A program made the translations under genes and the position numbers. The notes under the pieces are model-generated. The model was not told where the DNA came from and searched no databases. It saw nothing but the letters and a program-made list of their open reading frames with translations. Positions 11,001 through 55,620 of a stretch of DNA of 64,000 nucleotides are shown one piece after another (position 1 is the stretch's first letter; each line of letters begins with the position of its first letter). This DNA is from Branchiostoma floridae (taxonomy: Eukaryota > Chordata > Leptocardii > Amphioxiformes > Branchiostomatidae). The stretch covers positions 25,767,104 through 25,831,103 of the forward strand of contig NC_049985.1 of assembly GCF_000003815.2 (NCBI RefSeq). Direction: 5' to 3'.

Positions 11001-13137
11001 TTACACAATAGGATCTACATACTCATCTTACTGCACACGGTTAGCTGTTTGGGCAAGCAAAAATCTAAACATAAACAATTTTGATGTAGATATGAAAGAC
11101 AATACTAGTATTATAACATATTAAAAATGTTTCAATTATAAACGTCGATGAAGGTTAGACATCCAGGTAATAAGATATGCCACAAAGCAATTACTCAAGC
11201 AACTGGATATGGTTTTGGAAAAAAAATCATATCCAGTTGCTTGAGTAATTGCTTTTTTGCATATCAATTATAAAAAGAAATGTCTGTATTTTGCTCTCAG
11301 TCCCCAGCAGACTGCCAACATGGCTGCCGTTGCCGGGGGTCCCTTGGTTGTCTTCACATCGCCATGGCAACAGCCAGGCAATGCTATGAGCGCAAGGATG
11401 GCATCATCATCGAGCAAATAAATTAGTGTTTGGAACGTACTGGGATTTGAACCTACAGAATATCTTTACTTTTCATGTCCTAGCAGAATGGGCATGGAAG
11501 CACTACCAAACTTCTTGCATGTTGTCTATATGTCTTACCAATCAGCTGTTACCAATTTATGAATTATTTGTCATTGTGTTGAAACAGATGAATTTCCATG
11601 CTTCACAGTCACAGTTTGAGTATTGTCAAAATCTTCACCTAAAAGTATGGAAATCTTTTTTTTTTTGTGAGTTACATCTTGGCTTACGTCGTATGTCACC
11701 TGAAATGACATGCTGGACTACAACACTGTACAAGCAAATTGAGATGTTTTCTGTGACTACTGAATGGTGATCCTGAAAAGAAACACCATTTTATAATTAC
11801 CTTCCTTTAGCCTAGGCAAGGACGTTGTATGGGGACAGTTTCCATCTCAATAGCCCTTGGGCCACACAGGTAACAACAGTACCACTGGTATTGGTGTGTG
11901 TTCAAACTTAAACTCCTACGCAGAGAAAGCAGTATGCACCATTTTTAAGCCTCTGGTATGACCTGGTCAGGATTTGAACCCCATCCTTCTGAATAAAAGG
12001 CAATGTACAACTCTACCCCCTGGGCCATTGCACTGGTGTTTATTTGATGACGACTGAGAAAACCTACCATCTTGATGCCGACTTCAAGACCAGTGCTGAT
12101 GGAGCGTGCCCGATACACGCAGGCGAAACCACCGCGACCCAGGAGGTTCAGCACGTGGTAGTCCTGGGGGTTGGGCGAAAGTTGAGCAGTTGATTAACAC
12201 TGTTAGGCAGTATTGCAACACAGAAATGTAATACTAGTAGTACTAGTACTGAAAATGCTTTTATCTTTTTGCAGTGGTTTAATTTTGTTGGGGGGAAAAG
12301 GTGTTTTTCACAGTGTTTGATGTTTAAGACAATTCTGCTGTACAAAACGGTGTTATGATTTAACAGTAAGAGGTTACCATGAAAACAAAACTTCTGCAAA
12401 CAAAACTTCAAAACAAAACCTCTACGAACATTTCCAAAGAACTTGTGCCCTGGACAGCGAGAGAACCGCACGGTGGTTACCGGGCTTTTCTCTGGCCCGC
12501 TAGCAATATGCCCCGTAAATAGAATTAAGCCGGCCAAGGGAGTTACTAGGTTCTAGGTTGGGTGCACCAGTGCACCTATTCCCAAAAATGAATTTCGAGC
12601 CCTGAAAGACTCTACTCAAGCTAGAAGAAGCCAAAGCCATATATCTACTTGGAGAATACTGTAATTGCAGAAATGTTATCGCAGTGGTTTTATGGTCGCA
12701 TCTTTTTTGCGAAACAGTCTTACCGCAAACTTAAGTTAAACCCACGTGAATATTTTTCCATGATACTACGTGACTACAGTGTATGGCAATACCGCAAACT
12801 TACAACCACTCCACTTTCCCGCTAACGTGAAATTAAATCCGAACTTTATTTGAATTAGTCCCTGCAGATCAGAGGAATTATGATTTCAAACTTAATATCA
12901 AAACGTAGGACTGGCTTTTCAGTCTAAAACAACCTTAAATCAATGACATATTTCTCTGTCCAAGCTTCATCAGGGAGCTTTCATAATAATATTGTTTTTT
13001 ATTTGACAGCAGAAGACGTGTCTTTATGAATAAAATCTGAGCCTCTCTATGAATCTGCAATCGCTAATTTCATATTCCTGAGCACAGCTCACCTCTATGT
13101 TGTCCCCCAGACCACTGGGATCCACCAGTGTAGACAT
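2023..13137 (-). CDS. PLK4: Polo-like kinase 4 (PLK4/SAK), 3' end outside the window
   Basis: Serine/threonine kinase that controls centriole duplication, known to phosphorylate STIL and to limit itself by autophosphorylation and degradation. Eleven exons with GT/AG junctions and consistent phases: 13093-13137, 12068-12163, 10815-10910, 9700-9814, 9058-9170, 8161-8346, 5959-6821, 5320-5438, 4178-4779, 3545-3649, 2023-2278, giving 865 residues plus one base. Kinase motifs: GRGGFACV glycine loop (about 24-31), VGIKM with Lys46 (VAIK in most relatives), HRDMTLSN (Asp141), DFG (Asp159), [29 protein letters not shown] phosphodegron is at 293-298. The linker (about 346-407) has degenerate QRSxxE repeats; a basic/acidic linker follows. 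[20 protein letters not shown] opens the cryptic polo box, which runs into [20 protein letters not shown]. Vertebrate PLK4 is about 970 residues, so the rest of the polo-box region is missing; nothing in 1-2022 encodes it. The start, [19 protein letters not shown], is the only one that fits. Confidence 0.95.
2603..2773. mobile_element. Small inverted-repeat element in a PLK4 intron
   Basis: The left arm 'atatagaaaggttctttagg' continuing to cacaacca is matched by the inverted right arm 'ggttgtgcctaaaggacctt' ending actatatg. The arms are about 27 bp with a few mismatches and the interior is non-coding. Probably a MITE; superfamily unassigned. Confidence 0.6.
3775..4114. mobile_element. Word-type MITE, GTGCACC family, copy 1
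   Basis: The termini are versions of CAGGGCTCGAAAT (the left end is mutated to cctggctcgaaat) and the right end reads atttcgagccctg. Both subterminal parts are packed with GGTGCACCC words, and the centre is AT-rich. Full copy at 22895-23235, fragment at 12558-12604. Confidence 0.7.
4815..5100. mobile_element. GGTCC-rich MITE, diverged partial copy
   Basis: Starts 'ggtacaaaagcgtttttc', then 'ttggaccggtctgaaaaaac', followed by 'tgtagtagagtggagtttat' and 'agtcatttctatcgagtttc'. The same word order occurs at 7690-8000, 10308-10722, 19750-20190 and 37630-38060. It abuts the acceptor of PLK4 exon 9 (4779). Confidence 0.6.
7019..7115 (+). repeat. Fragment of the internal module of the TTA-flanked element
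   Basis: 'attttgaaatctgagaccct' followed by ctgaaatgctatttactgcat and ttaaggagaaaattttgct matches the internal ~190-bp modules of the elements at 155-1734 and 17442-18985. No element termini are nearby, so this is a remnant or a separate relative. Confidence 0.5.
7420..7690 (+). mobile_element. Diverged SINE-like repeat
   Basis: 'aaggtaaaggtagtcacata' followed by gccttttcaaggctgtagg, and further on 'agtcccaaggacactagatc'. The same opening and the 'cccaaggacac' word occur at about 44715-44830 (ggtaaaggtcttatagcctt). I infer an old dispersed retroposon; no intact head is visible here. Confidence 0.4.
7690..8003. mobile_element. GGTCC-rich MITE, copy
   Basis: Opens 'ggtacccgtacaaaaccgtt', then a GGCCGGTCC...GGACC block, 'ttggggcttaccggtcgag', 'agtcatttctaccaagtttt' and 'gaaatggaccattgttttta'. 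It is shorter at its right end than the copy at 10308-10722 and runs into a GCATATGCAG word-type element. Confidence 0.65.
8007..8134. mobile_element. Word-type MITE, CTGCATATGCAG family, truncated
   Basis: Two successive right ends, 'cctgcatatgcaggtggtat' followed by ttcgagccctg, lie about 95 bp apart with CTGCA words between. Fuller copies are at 25874-26202 and 46092-46439. It ends 27 bp before the donor of PLK4 exon 6 at 8161. Confidence 0.6.
8470..8646. mobile_element. TA-flanked MITE
   Basis: The left end 'tacagtagaagccagttaat' and right end 'aataagtggcttctaccgta' form imperfect inverted repeats (CAGTAGAAGCCA versus CGGTAGAAGCCA) bounded by TA. This resembles Tc1/mariner-type MITEs, but the assignment is tentative. 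The interior is rich in TTGCA words. Confidence 0.6.
9884..10180. mobile_element. Word-type MITE, GTTGCAC family
   Basis: The left part is 'caggttgcacagtgtgcaac' then ctgg; the right part is 'gttgcaccctgtgcaacctg' followed by more GTTGCAC and GTGCAA words. An AT-rich, non-coding centre separates the two clusters. The architecture matches the GTGCACC and GCATATGC families although the word differs. Confidence 0.55.
10308..10722. mobile_element. GGTCC-rich MITE, fullest copy
   Basis: Begins 'gggtacgaaaacgttttttc', carries TTGGACTGGTCCGG...ACGTACC, 'gtttatacgatgaggaattt', 'agtcatttctaccaagtttt', then a palindromic run of CAGGTCCAGGTCC and GGACCTGGACCTGA, and ends 'ttctgtactggtacccaccc'. This is the best template for the family. 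Confidence 0.65.
11143..11263. mobile_element. Foldback element with shared head, copy 1
   Basis: An 11-bp direct repeat TCAATTATAAA flanks it exactly (11132-11142 and 11264-11274). The element opens cgtcgatgaaggttagacat then ccaggtaa, followed by a hairpin whose arms read 'gcaattactcaagcaactgg' and its inverse around an A-rich loop. The same head (GAAGGTTAGACATCCAGG) precedes hairpins at 24490 and 35955. A duplication longer than 10 bp suggests target-primed retroposition rather than cut-and-paste. Confidence 0.75.
12657..12845. mobile_element. MITE with TACTGTAAATGC termini, copy 1
   Basis: 'tactgtaattgcagaaatgt' then atcgcagtggttttatgg, later 'gtgtatggcaataccgcaaa' and 'acgtgaaattaaatc'. 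Word for word it parallels 30869-31058, whose terminal inverted repeat is better preserved. GCGGT/ACCGC words recur inside. Confidence 0.6.
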
Positions 13138-46744
<33,607 letters not shown>

Positions 46745-49245
46745 GCAACATTTAACTAAATCCCGTAGAGATGATAGTGTAACTGTATCAATCACAGTGT
46801 AGATACTCGGACGACGCATGAGTGACACCTGTCAAAGTGCTACACAAGCATACGCAAGACAAACATCGTAACTGCCAGAACATTTTCATTGTAAAGTTCT
46901 ACTTCTAGGATCATGGGAGAGAAAAACAAAGGGTGAGAAGTTAGACAACAAAAGCTGTACAGAACTAACTGCCCCAAAATGCATACAACAACAACAACAA
47001 TTATAAGTCAGACTTATTCTAAGAGGTTTACGCTTTTGCAGACCGGCGAACTGCTTGTGTCATAGGGGCTAACATAACGTCATATCCATGAAAGTGTGAA
47101 TGGGTTTTAGGAACTTCAAGATGTTTGCATTGAAAAGAAATGAACAGTTCTCCAACTCCAAAAAAAAATTGGAGTCATCAGAATTTTTTTTTGGAATGAC
47201 ACGCTCAATCTTCTTCAGCCATCTGATCCAATTGTTGTGGACATGTGACACGTTTGACAAGTCTACATATGCCAGCAACATTAGCAACATGGGTCGAAGT
47301 AGGAGTTTGAGAACAGTTTGATTATTGAACCAATTTAGAGTAGTTTCCATATGCATGCTTCGATGTGGATGTATTAGATGCTTTCGAATGTTGTACATGA
47401 ACATTGTTTATCGCCCCTTTAACACAAGTTGTTTCGTAGTCTGGGAAAGTATGAGCTTGTCTGTTGGTTTGTCCCGACCTTGCAAAGTGTAGTTAACTGA
47501 CTCAGCTTGCATGAGTTCGAGTTGTATCAAACTTTTCTATCCTAACTTACGGAATGATTCACCTGAATTTGTCCTGGATAGTCAAAGCTGCCGACCAACA
47601 AGTGCTTTCCCCCCTCAAGTATGTAGTTGTAAAGTGTCTGTTACGTAAGTCGATGATCTGACATGAAACTGTAAAAAGGTGTCGTCCAAAAACATGTATA
47701 AAAGCTGTGTGAAGAAAATTGAGAGATTGACAAGTTCTTCAAAGGGCCAGTGAAGCTACTATGGTTTTATAGTCTTAGGTTGTTACTACAAGCTAAGGAA
47801 ACTTTAGCGACGATACCATTTAAAGGGGAGGGGCATGAGTTAGGATGAATTGCACATTCGTATTATTGTCTATACTTAGTGAACGGTGCACAGTAGTAGG
47901 AATTGTAATTGTAAAAAAAAATTAATCTGTACATGTGTGTCGTGCTATTGTTAATGCTCTTGGAATTCTCTTGCGCAGATTCAAACTGGAACCTAGAACC
48001 CTGCTTAGTTCGACTCTGCTTGCCTGCCCTGCTGTTTCCACTATAGAATTGGGTCGTTGCCTCTGAGTGGCTTTCAGCCAATCGGAGAAGATGCCTTTGT
48101 GCTGTCCAAAAGGCAAAAAAGTTTGTGCTAAATAAGTTTATTGTTTCATAACCAAGACAGTTGTCTGAGAACATGCCACACTGTTCCACCAAGGTTGTCC
48201 GTCATTTTTTTCTGCATCCAAACTTATCAGAGACCAAGCAACCCTTTGAAACGACTATCCTCTTGCAAAAATATCCGGAAAGTCTGTGTTTCACCAGCCA
48301 GCATGCACATCATGTTAGAAATTTCTGGCACTCTGGGTGCTGATTGGCTTGTACCATATAAGGCAAGCTCATTAATATTTATGAGCAAGACGGGTCAATT
48401 AGGAAAAAAAGGCAATGTAAGAAAGCAGAGTTGAAGAACTAAGTGGAGTTCTATGCCACGGGTTTGAATGTGCGTATGAGAATACATCCTCGGATGGCTT
48501 GGAGTTCCTTTCTTGAAAGGCCCGAAGTAGTTCAGTAATTTAGAATAGAGCAGTGTTAGTAGACCGCTCACTAGTTTTCGATAGAAAAAAAAGAACAGGT
48601 AGGAAACTTTCTCATCCGGTGGGGGATCTGTTATGCCAGTCAGCTTATACAAGGGCAGGTCTTCGAGCTACTGTACATGTGTATGTCTTTCCCGTAAATT
48701 GGCCAAAATTACTGGATAATATGAACAGTTATTGTAAATTCATTTTAAGTTTGCATTGCAACAGTAGTATACTAATATTAATAACGCAGTGCAAGAAAGA
48801 ACATGAATACTTCACGATTTAGGGTTACCCCCGTAGTGACTGCAAATCCTTTTGCATACTTGCCTTCCTTGTGGTAAATGCACTTACTCATAAGCACAAA
48901 ACAGTGTTATTGTAGTGTTCACAGGTTGTATGTTCGTAGTTGTGTACATTGGCATTGTTAGAATTATAGTAATATACACCAATTAATTCATGGCCTGTAC
49001 TTTATCATGTATTTTTTGCTGCTTTCCTCGCAAAGTTTGGAATCTTTCGCCTGTTTATTTTCTATTATGCATCCGTACATTATTCGTTATTTCATATGTC
49101 AATTAAGCGCTATTTAAGTTGATTAGGAAGAAATCTATCATTCCATGTTTACTGTGGAGAGTGTTAATATATTGGATGATAAGAATGGAGTAGTGCAGTT
49201 TGTTTAAAATCATACACATCAAATAAAAAGGTCTATGAAGAATCA
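46745..49245 (+). other. Probable 3' UTR of the HSPA4-type gene
   Basis: No further coding sequence follows the TAG at 46742-46744. The first convincing polyadenylation signal in the sense direction is AATAAA at 49222-49227, giving a UTR of about 2.5 kb. It contains a foldback-type repeat (about 47980-48420) with 'ttcagccaatcggagaag'. Earlier polyadenylation is possible. Confidence 0.5.
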
Positions 49246-49536
49246 CGTCGAAAACCTGATGCTGTGTTCTATTTGTCCTCTCTTTTGTGATGCTGGTGTT
49301 ATTGGGTGGGCCGACTACTCTCTCTAGGCAGCTAGGGGCTGAATTGCAAGGAGCTCACAATAGGCGGGGCTAAATCGCAATTGCCCCAAGTTGAGCCATA
49401 TAATAGGACTGTAGGTTTTCAGTCATACTGGAATGGCCCGCAATCAGTTTTAAAAAACTCTCAAAAATTTGAGAATCTATAGTGTTTCTCCACCTCACCA
49501 ATTAATCCTTTATCACGATGAAACTCGTATAGACAG

Positions 49537-49668
49537 ACACGGTCAGATTGTCCCCTTGCAGCCTGATGGAGAAGTCTGGGTTCGAGGCTACTCTGTGTTC
49601 AAATGTTACCGAGGGGATGAAGAGAAAACCGCAGAGGTGGAGACAACTGACTGGTGGTACAAACCTGG
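49537..49668 (+). pseudogene. Orphan exon of an ACSF2-like acyl-CoA synthetase
   Basis: A 132-bp open segment with acceptor (tatagacag) and donor (GTAAGG) encodes HGQIVPLQPDGEVWVRGYSV, then FKCYRGDEEKTAEVETTDWW and YKPG. GEVWVRGYSV...Y.GDEEKTAEV....W(Y/F)KxG is the conserved A8-region segment of medium-chain acyl-CoA synthetases of the ACSF2 type, where it precedes the TGD motif. I see no other exon of the enzyme within several kb on either side. The frame is intact, but FKCY replaces the usual LGYW/RGYW-like step. It may be a captured or relict exon, or part of a gene with very long introns. Confidence 0.65.
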
Positions 49669-49703
49669 GTAAGGCATCCCTGTTGGGGAATGGCGTTCAT
49701 GTA

Positions 49704-50142
49704 CAGTCAAAGCTGTCTAAAGCGGCCACTCAAGGATACTGAAGAAATGTGTCCACTATAGACAAGTGGCCACTGTAGAGAAAATGCTGATCAATTGACC
49801 ATGAGCAATATGTTACCAAGTAACATTGTCTCAATCGTCTCAAAATTCAACTGACCCTGCCAAAGTCAAATCTACCGAAAATGATCGATATTGCAATGCG
49901 CAATGTTGGTAAATTTGCCGACAAAGACTTGCGCTCCAACGTTCAAGGCAGACGTACCTTCCGCTATCGCCAAAATGACTGCCGGGAACTCCAAATCCAT
50001 GGCACGCAAACTAAGATTTTAAAATCAGCGCAGGGAGACATACGCCCGCTGTATGGCCGCAATAGGCAGTGTTTCTGTATCTACGGGACAAAAATTGTGT
50101 GGCCGCTACGCAAAGGTAGCGGCTAATACAGGTTTGACTGTG
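49704..50142. mobile_element. MITE with CAGTCAAA termini
   Basis: The left end 'acagtcaaagctgtctaaag' then cggccac and the right end (gtagcggctaatacagg then tttgactgt) are imperfect inverted repeats. A fragment of the same family (gaaatgtggccactatagac) is at 51660-51730. The CAGTCAAA start is hAT-like; no target duplication is clear. Confidence 0.55.
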
Positions 50143-52204
50143 TCCACATGCATTTTGATTAAACTATCGAGACGTCAATCATGTTCTGGTCTCGCACTAT
50201 CTGGATACGATTATTGTGTCCAATAAGGCGCAAATACGTATTGGGTCATCATGGAAATCAGGCTGCAGCTGGAGAAATATGAAATTAATATAGTATCTAG
50301 CTTTAAAGCATGTATTAATGTTTTACACTATCTCGATACAATAAACGGATCGAATTCTGATATGAAAAGTACTTTTAGTAAATGCGGGCATTATGTGCAT
50401 AGTTAACGCGCAAAATATGTGTTGGTATCTTTGGCCATGGAAATCAGGCAATATGATTATAGTATCTAGCTTTGTAGTAATATTTTTTTTAATCTGCTTG
50501 TTGGATAGATATTTTTCAAGGTACAATCAACCATTGCATGAACAACATATTAATATGAAGATGAATTCTTTATTACAATAACATTTTAATCTATGATCAT
50601 AATACAACATATATATACTGTATATATATATGCTGAAGATCACAGGCAGGAAGTGAGTCACACTGATCGTGTCCTGTTGTGTATGGTGAGAAAATGTTCA
50701 GTTTTTTATGTCCTGTGACATGTTCGTATCAAATGACTTGTGTTCCCCAAGACTTGGTTTTCCATCACAATATTGACTAGTTTTCAACATAATGCAATAT
50801 TCAGCAAAGTCAATTCAGCGTGCAAGAGACGAGGAACGGCTAACACTCGCGATCGGATAAATAAAGTATGATCAGGACTTTGTCAAAAATTTTCAAAGAA
50901 ATACATGTACATCATAAAAGAGCTCAATAAACGTTCATCCCTCGATGGTCGAGCAAGTCTTACTCGCGCATCCCAAATAAGACTTCGATTTGAAGTAGAT
51001 ATAAATATTGAAATATTTCTCAGTTTACGACGAATTTTGGATCATTTCAGTGGAATGGTGGTGGTAATTTTGAAAGATTTAGCAAAATCTTGTAGATATA
51101 TTGAACTGTACAAATAACTAGAGTTCCGTCACCTCATACCTTCGCACAATTATACTAGAAAGGCCGACATTTGCTTAAGAGCAAATACAGCATATTTCAG
51201 CCATACCCCTTTCCACGCAACATTGGACTGTTCCAAATCACCCCTGCGCAAAAATGGAACATCCTCTTAACAGTACATTATCCCCCAAAGTGGACTGGTA
51301 TTGTGAATTGATTCCAGGTAAAAACAGAACTTGCTTCTATTTTTCAGAAAATGACAATAATCACACCTTCCATTCAGAAAATTTTCATCATGACTGAAAA
51401 TTGTTGAATGACTTCATGTAATGTCATTAACAATTTTCAGTACGATAACTAGGTGTAAGTTTTAAAAAGTATAAGCTCCTTGTGATGTGGGTACCTTGTT
51501 CGAGGATTTATTTTCGTCTGTCTGGTCAGTCTGTTCATCTGTCTGGTCAGTCTGTTCATACCCTGGCGCTGAGAGTGTTTTATTGGGCTGAAACTCTGGC
51601 AGTTTAAAGTTACTTACAATATAAATGTTCAAAGTTTATGTCAAACAACAACAGCACTAGGAAATGTGGCCACTATAGACAGGTGGTCACTATAGAAAAA
51701 TTGCTGATCTATTGACTAGGAGCCATACGTTACACATGATTTCAGTACACTGATCATTAATCATATAAACATCGCACAGGTAAGCCAATTGTTTAGATGT
51801 ACAATTAAGTTCAAGTAATTCTGAAGAGAAATATTGATGAGAAAATAATCATTCTCGCCACTGTCTAACTTATAATTACGTATCAAAACTAAACGCAGAT
51901 TTTCTAACTAACGCACCTTTCGCCGACTTCATCAAAGGACCGCCGGCTATCAATCAAACACGGCTGTTGATTAGACTTAGAGTTTCAAACAGTCATGTGC
52001 TGTGTGCCAGTTGACAGCGAACTTCATGCTACGTGATGTTTTACATTGCTTGGACCTTCTTTCCTACAGCGGTGCTTCTACAAAATATTTAGACTGTAAC
52101 ACTGAGTCCCACATGTTTTATAGAATAGAATTTGACGCAGAACAGCATTTTTTGCTGGGTATTTTTCTTGAAACATGTCCGTGGGAATATCAGCGAGGCG
52201 GCGA

Positions 52205-54080
52205 CGTAGGGATATCAGACCGTCAACAAAAGTCGCACGGCGGCTAACGGCGCAGCGAAGATACTAGCGCTATAAATAAGCGCTTCAACTAAGGATGGCA
52301 ACCCGTACAATATTTTTGTATACTGTTGAGCTAAGTAAAGTTTGTTGTTTATGAGGTTTTAGTTGTCTTTGAAGCTTTGACCCGAAATATTTTAAAGTCA
52401 AACTGCTGAAGAGAAGTAAGTGACTGCTACGATTATCGTAGTGGGGCCGCGTAGCACAGTGGTAGTGTATTCGGCCCGTGACCGAGAGGTCGCCGGTTCG
52501 AATCCGACTGCCGTGTTGCCGGTCTTGTGCCCTTGGGAAAGGCACTTTACACGACTTTCCTCACTTTACTCAAGTGAAAAATGAGTCGTCCCTCGGATAG
52601 GACGTTACATGGAGGTCCCGTGTATGGGGAGAGTCACACCCCATGCACGTTAAAGAACCCCCACACGTGCGATGGTGCGGTGTGGTTGGAGCAAACCCCT
52701 CTGTCTGAAGTTGGTGATTCACTTCAAATCACCCGGTTGTAGGCCTGGCGAACCTCCATACCGTATCAGCCACACGGTGATTTACATCATTCACCCAGAC
52801 GGGAGACCTGGCACATCCCCGTCTTGTAATTAGCCAGCGAAAGGGTATGTCACCCCGTAAGGGGCGGTATCACCCCGTCGTGTGTAAACATGTGCGAACA
52901 TGTGTGATCACGTCGACCGATGATGATGACGATTATCGTAGATATGGCCCTAAAAAACTGATAAAAGAAGCCTTCTCAATAGTCTAAAATGCAAGAGCTT
53001 CCGGGGGGGCTTCGCCCACCTGCCCCCCCCCCCCCCCCCACAGTGGCCCTGCCCCTGGACCCCGCCAGGGACATTCGGCGGCCCCCGGACCCCTGTCCGA
53101 CGCTTTGAAAAAATCCTGGCGAGAAGTCTGTACGGCCTGAGTCTTCAAGTTAACGTATTGTGTGGTCCCGCTTATGAATATTAATTAGCCTTCGCTTTCC
53201 TCTTCGCTGATTGGCTGAACCATTAATTGAATTAACTCTTCCTGCCGGCTAGACGCAGGTGTAGATGTCGGCTCTGTGGGGTGAACGTCCGAAAGGTCAT
53301 GGCATGGAGAACGAAAGAAAACCAATTTCCCCCCCCAAAAAGTGCTGTAATTAAGCCTTTTACAGTACTTTATGCCAAAAATTTCACTTGGATCATTTTA
53401 CCTACTATCTTATGCCTATGCTATCTATACCAAATGTTACTCATACCAGGGTACAGGGGTGCAAAATATACCGTTATAAGATCGTCAACAACAGTCGCAC
53501 GGAGCTAACAGCGCAGCGAAAATACCATCGCTAGCGTTTCAACTTCGGATAACAAGTTATAAGTACTGTTGAACTCAGTAACGTTAAAGTTTGTTTTTAG
53601 TTGCCTTTGACGGTTTGACCTGAAATAGTGTTACGCTAAACTCCTGAAGAGAAGTTAAGTGACTGCTGCGATTATCATAGATATGCCACTAAGAACTGAC
53701 ACAATATAAAGCCTTCTGAATAGTCTAAAATGCGAGAGCCTTAGGCGGGCTTCGCTCCCCCTGGCGGGAACACTGCTATATGCGGGATCATGAGGCCCCG
53801 CTTATGAATATTAATTAGCCTTTGTCCTCCTCTTCGCTGATTGGCTAGGTCTTTGATTCAATTAACTCTCCGGCTGACGCGCACAGGCGTGGCTCTGTGC
53901 GGGGTCACGGAAGGTCACGTCAGGAGGCTAAAAGAAAACAAATTTCCCCTCAGAAAAGTGCCAAAATTAATCATTTTAAAGTTGTTTATGTCAAAAATTT
54001 TACTTGAATCTTGTTACCAAGTATCTAATGCCTATCTATACCAAATTTCAGGTCATTTAATTGTAATACCAGGGTACAGG
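52205..54080 (+). repeat. Direct duplication, second copy at about 53478-54080
   Basis: 'cgtcaacaaaagtcgcacgg' through 'gaagtaagtgactgctacga' and on to 'gcttatgaatattaattagc' recurs with 80-90% apparent identity from 53478 (cgtcaacaacagtcgcacgg) to 53820 (gcttatgaatattaattagc), then 'ctcttcgctgattggctagg'. The first copy is longer because a SINE sits in it. The units lead into the 162-bp satellite. Confidence 0.7.
52442..52928 (+). mobile_element. tRNA-derived SINE, full length
   Basis: Head GGGGCCGCGTAGCACAGTGG (box A) and GGTCGCCGGTTCGAATCC (box B); body 'cttgtgcccttgggaaaggc', 'cctcggataggacgttacat', 'gcacgttaaagaaccc'; tail (GAT)n. The direct repeat ACGATTATCGTAG flanks it at 52429-52441 and 52929-52941. 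The paralogous stretch at 53665-53690 has the same site uninterrupted (gcgattatcatagatatgcc), a natural empty site. Confidence 0.9.
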
Positions 54081-55620
54081 TGCCAAAAGTGTCCTTTTTT
54101 GGTCAAAAAATGGCCAAAAATCGCAAAAAATAAGCATTTTGTTGCATTGTACACCAAAAGTGTTATTGAATTTATATGAAGGGATTATCAAGGCACATCT
54201 GTGTCAAATTTCAGCTCATTCGGTTGCAATACCAAGGTACAGGAGCCAAAAGTGTCCTTTTTTGGTCAAAAATTGGTCAAAAAATCGCAAAAATAAGCAT
54301 TTTGTTGTACTGTACACCAAAAGTGTTATTGAATTTATATGGGGGCATTATCAGGGCACATCTCTGTCAAATTTCAGCTCATTTGGTTGTAATACCAGGG
54401 TACAGGGGCCAAAAGTGTCCTTTTTTGGTCAAAAATTGGTCAAAAAATCGCAAAAATAGGCATTTTGTTGTACTGTACACCAAAAGTGTTATCGAATATA
54501 TATGGAGGCATTATCAAGGCACATCTTTGTCAAATTTCAGCTCATTTGGTTGTAATACCAGGGTACAGGGGCCAAAATATACAGTTTTGGTCTAAAATTG
54601 ACCAAAAAATCTCAATAAAATCATTTTAGAGGCAGATATGAAAAAACTGAGAAAAAAGCATTAAGGTATTGGCCCATTCTACCCCTGTGCCAAATTTCAG
54701 GTCATTCGGTCAAGGAACGGCGGAGATGAATCACTTTGAAGATTTGACAGGAGAAGAAGAAGAAGAAGAAACATTACGAATACTAGAAAGGCCGACATTT
54801 GCTTGGGAGCAAATACAGCATATTGCAATCCATCTTCATCCGTGAAAAAATCCCAAAATTCAACAATTTGAAGTAATGTTTGCTCAAAGGGAAAATGAAG
54901 TACCGTGGGCACTTGTCCTACACACCTTCATGCCGAATTTTAGGTCATTTGGTTTCAATATAAGGGCATAGGAGCCAAAAATATACATTTTTAGTTAAAA
55001 ATGGCTAAAAATCCCAAAATAACTAATTTTATAAGTGCTCTATGAAGAAAGTGTTGATGGGGTCCTGTTGTCATATGTCCAATTTACCTTTGTACCAAAT
55101 TTCAGGTCATTTAGTTTCCATACAAGGGTATAGAAGCCAAAAATATACATTTTTAGTCAAAAATGACTGAATACCCCAAAATAACTAATTTTTGAAGTGA
55201 TCTATGAAGAAAGTGTAAATGGGGTCCTGTGAGCATATGTTCAATGCACCTCTGTGCCAAATTTTAGGTCATTTGGTTTACATATAAGGGCATAGGAGCA
55301 AAAAATATACATTTTTAGTAGAAAATGGCCAAAAACCCTAAAATAACTCATTTTTGGAGTGATCTATGAAGAAAGTGTTGATGGTTTTCTGTGCTGATAT
55401 GTCCAATGCACCTCTGTACCAAATTTCGGGTCATTAGCTTGTAATACCAGGGCACGGGGACCCAAAATATACATATTTTGTCTAAAAATGACCAAAAACC
55501 CTAAATATCATAAATTCTAAGGCCTCTATCAAGAAAGTGAAAAAAACGTCTGGGGGTATTTGGTATTTCTACCACCTTGCCAAATTTCAGCTCATTTGGC
55601 CAAAAAATGAAAAAGTAGAT
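53990..55620 (+). repeat. Satellite-like tandem repeat, unit 162-163 bp, about 10 copies
   Basis: 'aatttcagctcatttggttg' then taataccagggtacaggggcc and 'aagtgtccttttttggtcaa' recur with a spacing of 163 bp (54082, 54245, 54408, 54571) and later 162 bp (54974, 55136, 55298) with more divergence. Both ends have 'gaagatttgacaggagaag' (54737 and 55627). The plus-strand open frames across it are by-products of the period. Confidence 0.85.

Noticed and set aside
52442-52515. Functional tRNA gene
   Set aside because: Box A and B are clear but the acceptor and T stems pair poorly, and it is fused to a SINE body with target duplications.
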